From assembly GCA_020073615.1 (NCBI GenBank), contig JAIQEX010000034.1, positions 1 to 54,380 on the forward strand: 54,380 nucleotides of DNA. The letters are read 5' to 3'. This document shows positions 53,673 through 54,380 of the stretch, piece after piece. The translations under genes were made by a program, and so were the position numbers. Under the pieces are notes generated by a model. It saw nothing but the letters and a program-made list of their open reading frames with translations. It did not search any database and had not been told where the DNA came from. The DNA is from Terriglobia bacterium (GTDB taxonomy: Bacteria; Acidobacteriota; Terriglobia; Bryobacterales; Bryobacteraceae). The number at the start of each line of letters is the position of its first letter. Within the stretch, counting starts at the first letter, position 1.

Positions 53673-53712
53673 GCTCACGGTCTGGCCAGCGTGTCCTCGC
53701 CCGGACGCTCAT

Positions 53713-54078
53713 AACGCCGTCATCGTCGATGGTGGCGCGCGCATCGACATTGGCGCCGCGATCGGGCAGCAGTCGGGCTGCGTCCGGGTTGCCATACCCG
53801 GCGGCCACATGCAGGAGCGTGGCTCCGCGGAGGGTGAGCATGCGGGTGCCCGTACGATTCGATGAGGTAGTCGAGCGCCGTGCCGGGCCGGCCCCGTGGT
53901 CCGCATGGCCGCGGCCGGGATCAACGCCGTGCGCGGCCAGGAGCCTCCATCATGGGGATACGCGTGCGGCGTCGTTGGTGTCAATGGCGTGTTGGATCTC
54001 ACCGATCTGGTCTAGCGAGGCGGCGTGAGCCCGGGGGTCGGGAAGCTCGCGTGGTGGGTCCGGAGAATCGGCCGGCAT
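53713..54078 (-). pseudogene. Ankyrin-repeat protein, frameshifted and truncated
   Basis: ATG 54078 is preceded by GGAGG at six bases and opens MPADSPDPPRELPDPRAHAA, then IGEIQHAIDTNDAARV, the helical start of an ankyrin protein. After about 53955 the frame is lost and repeat text resumes in other frames: LLAAHGVDPG, then GATLLHVAAGYGNPDAARLL and DRGANVDARATIDDDG, a canonical ankyrin repeat with TLLHVAAGYGN. At about 53712 it is cut by the fragment described at 53618. At least one frameshift and probably an internal deletion; no product expected. Ankyrin proteins mediate protein contacts. Confidence 0.65.
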
Positions 54079-54380
54079 GGCCGCCTCCCTTTCGTCGAAG
54101 CGTGGTCCGCGGCGCGGCGGAGCGTGGCAGGCGGAGCATATTCTCATCCAAGGATGAGCCTGGACGGGAAACGAAGCGACCGGCACTCCAGGGCTCCTTT
54201 CTGATTTGGTTTTGCGCAGTCTCGGTGCCGACCAACGGGAGGCCCTACAGGGCTTCCACCGTCGGTGTTTTGGTTTTCCTTTCATAGGAGGGTTTTGTCT
54301 TTTTTTGATTTTGGTTTTTAGGCTCCTCTTTTCCTGGAAGGCGGCGCCCTGGCGTTTGGCCGCGGTTCGGTTTCGATCCT
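54079..54380. other. Right-end non-coding stretch
   Basis: No gene is supported. The region contains low-complexity T/G-rich sequence (GTTTTGGTTTTCC, TTTTTTTGATTTTGG, about 54265-54330) unlike the rest of the window, followed by GC-rich sequence to the edge. It may contain a terminator or promoter for the ankyrin gene, but none stands out. Confidence 0.4.

Overview
The window reads as chromosomal DNA of an Acidobacteriota bacterium, most likely near Bryobacterales/Solibacter. The grounds are three full-length FtsX/MacB-like permeases of the acidobacterial duplicated orphan permease (ADOP) type, a secreted protein with carboxypeptidase-regulatory repeats, a c-type cytochrome next to a nine-gene ccm cluster, and high GC throughout except one AT-richer island. 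This is inferred from protein families; no rRNA or tRNA gene is present to confirm it.

Layout. 1-2740 is a scrapyard: an IS630 remnant, frameshifted and truncated hypothetical genes, the 3' end of a tolC gene, about 21 codons of tpiA, and the 3' parts of two group II introns joined in a twintron-like way. The second intron ends inside, and antisense to, an M16 metallopeptidase gene. 2740-24084 holds scattered housekeeping and accessory genes: SnoaL, a UPF0175/PIN toxin-antitoxin pair, glyoxalase-fold proteins, an FKBP-DinB fusion, a TPR protein, a lytic transglycosylase, a lactonase, an APC permease, a SelW-like selenoprotein read through an in-frame TGA, a Gfo/Idh/MocA oxidoreductase, two ADOP permeases, a LysE exporter and a dihaem cytochrome c. 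24416-31060 is the cytochrome c maturation operon (ccmE-F-H-two extra genes-A-B-C-D). 31070-32031 is a second debris zone (pyrD, serine recombinase and pRiA4b-like fragments). 32032-41758, on the minus strand, encodes nine complex I subunits in the order nuoC-D-I-J-K-L-M-N-H. 42128-45881 is the AT-richer two-gene island: a truncated Hsp70-type ATPase translationally coupled to an 833-residue protein I do not recognise. 45957-47006 is a third debris zone with decayed toxin-antitoxin genes. 47230-53637 carries a third ADOP permease, an FAD oxidoreductase and a GtrA-glycosyltransferase fusion. The right end is a broken ankyrin gene.

How it fits together. The ccm operon, the divergent dihaem cytochrome and complex I form a respiratory neighbourhood. 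CcmE is of the cysteine (CxxxY) type, yet a CcmH-like protein with a five-cysteine cluster is present, so the haem-ligation route looks like a variant of System I.

The most striking unexplained structures are: (1) a family of four large hairpin elements, plus one half copy, made of a conserved 15-bp stem flanked by G-rich heptamer arrays on one side and complementary C-rich arrays on the other, one copy of which is translated as the C-terminus of NuoM; (2) the Hsp70-like/833-residue pair; (3) the UGA-containing SelW-like gene with a candidate bSECIS. Several junctions in the debris zones are abrupt enough that chimeric assembly has to be excluded.
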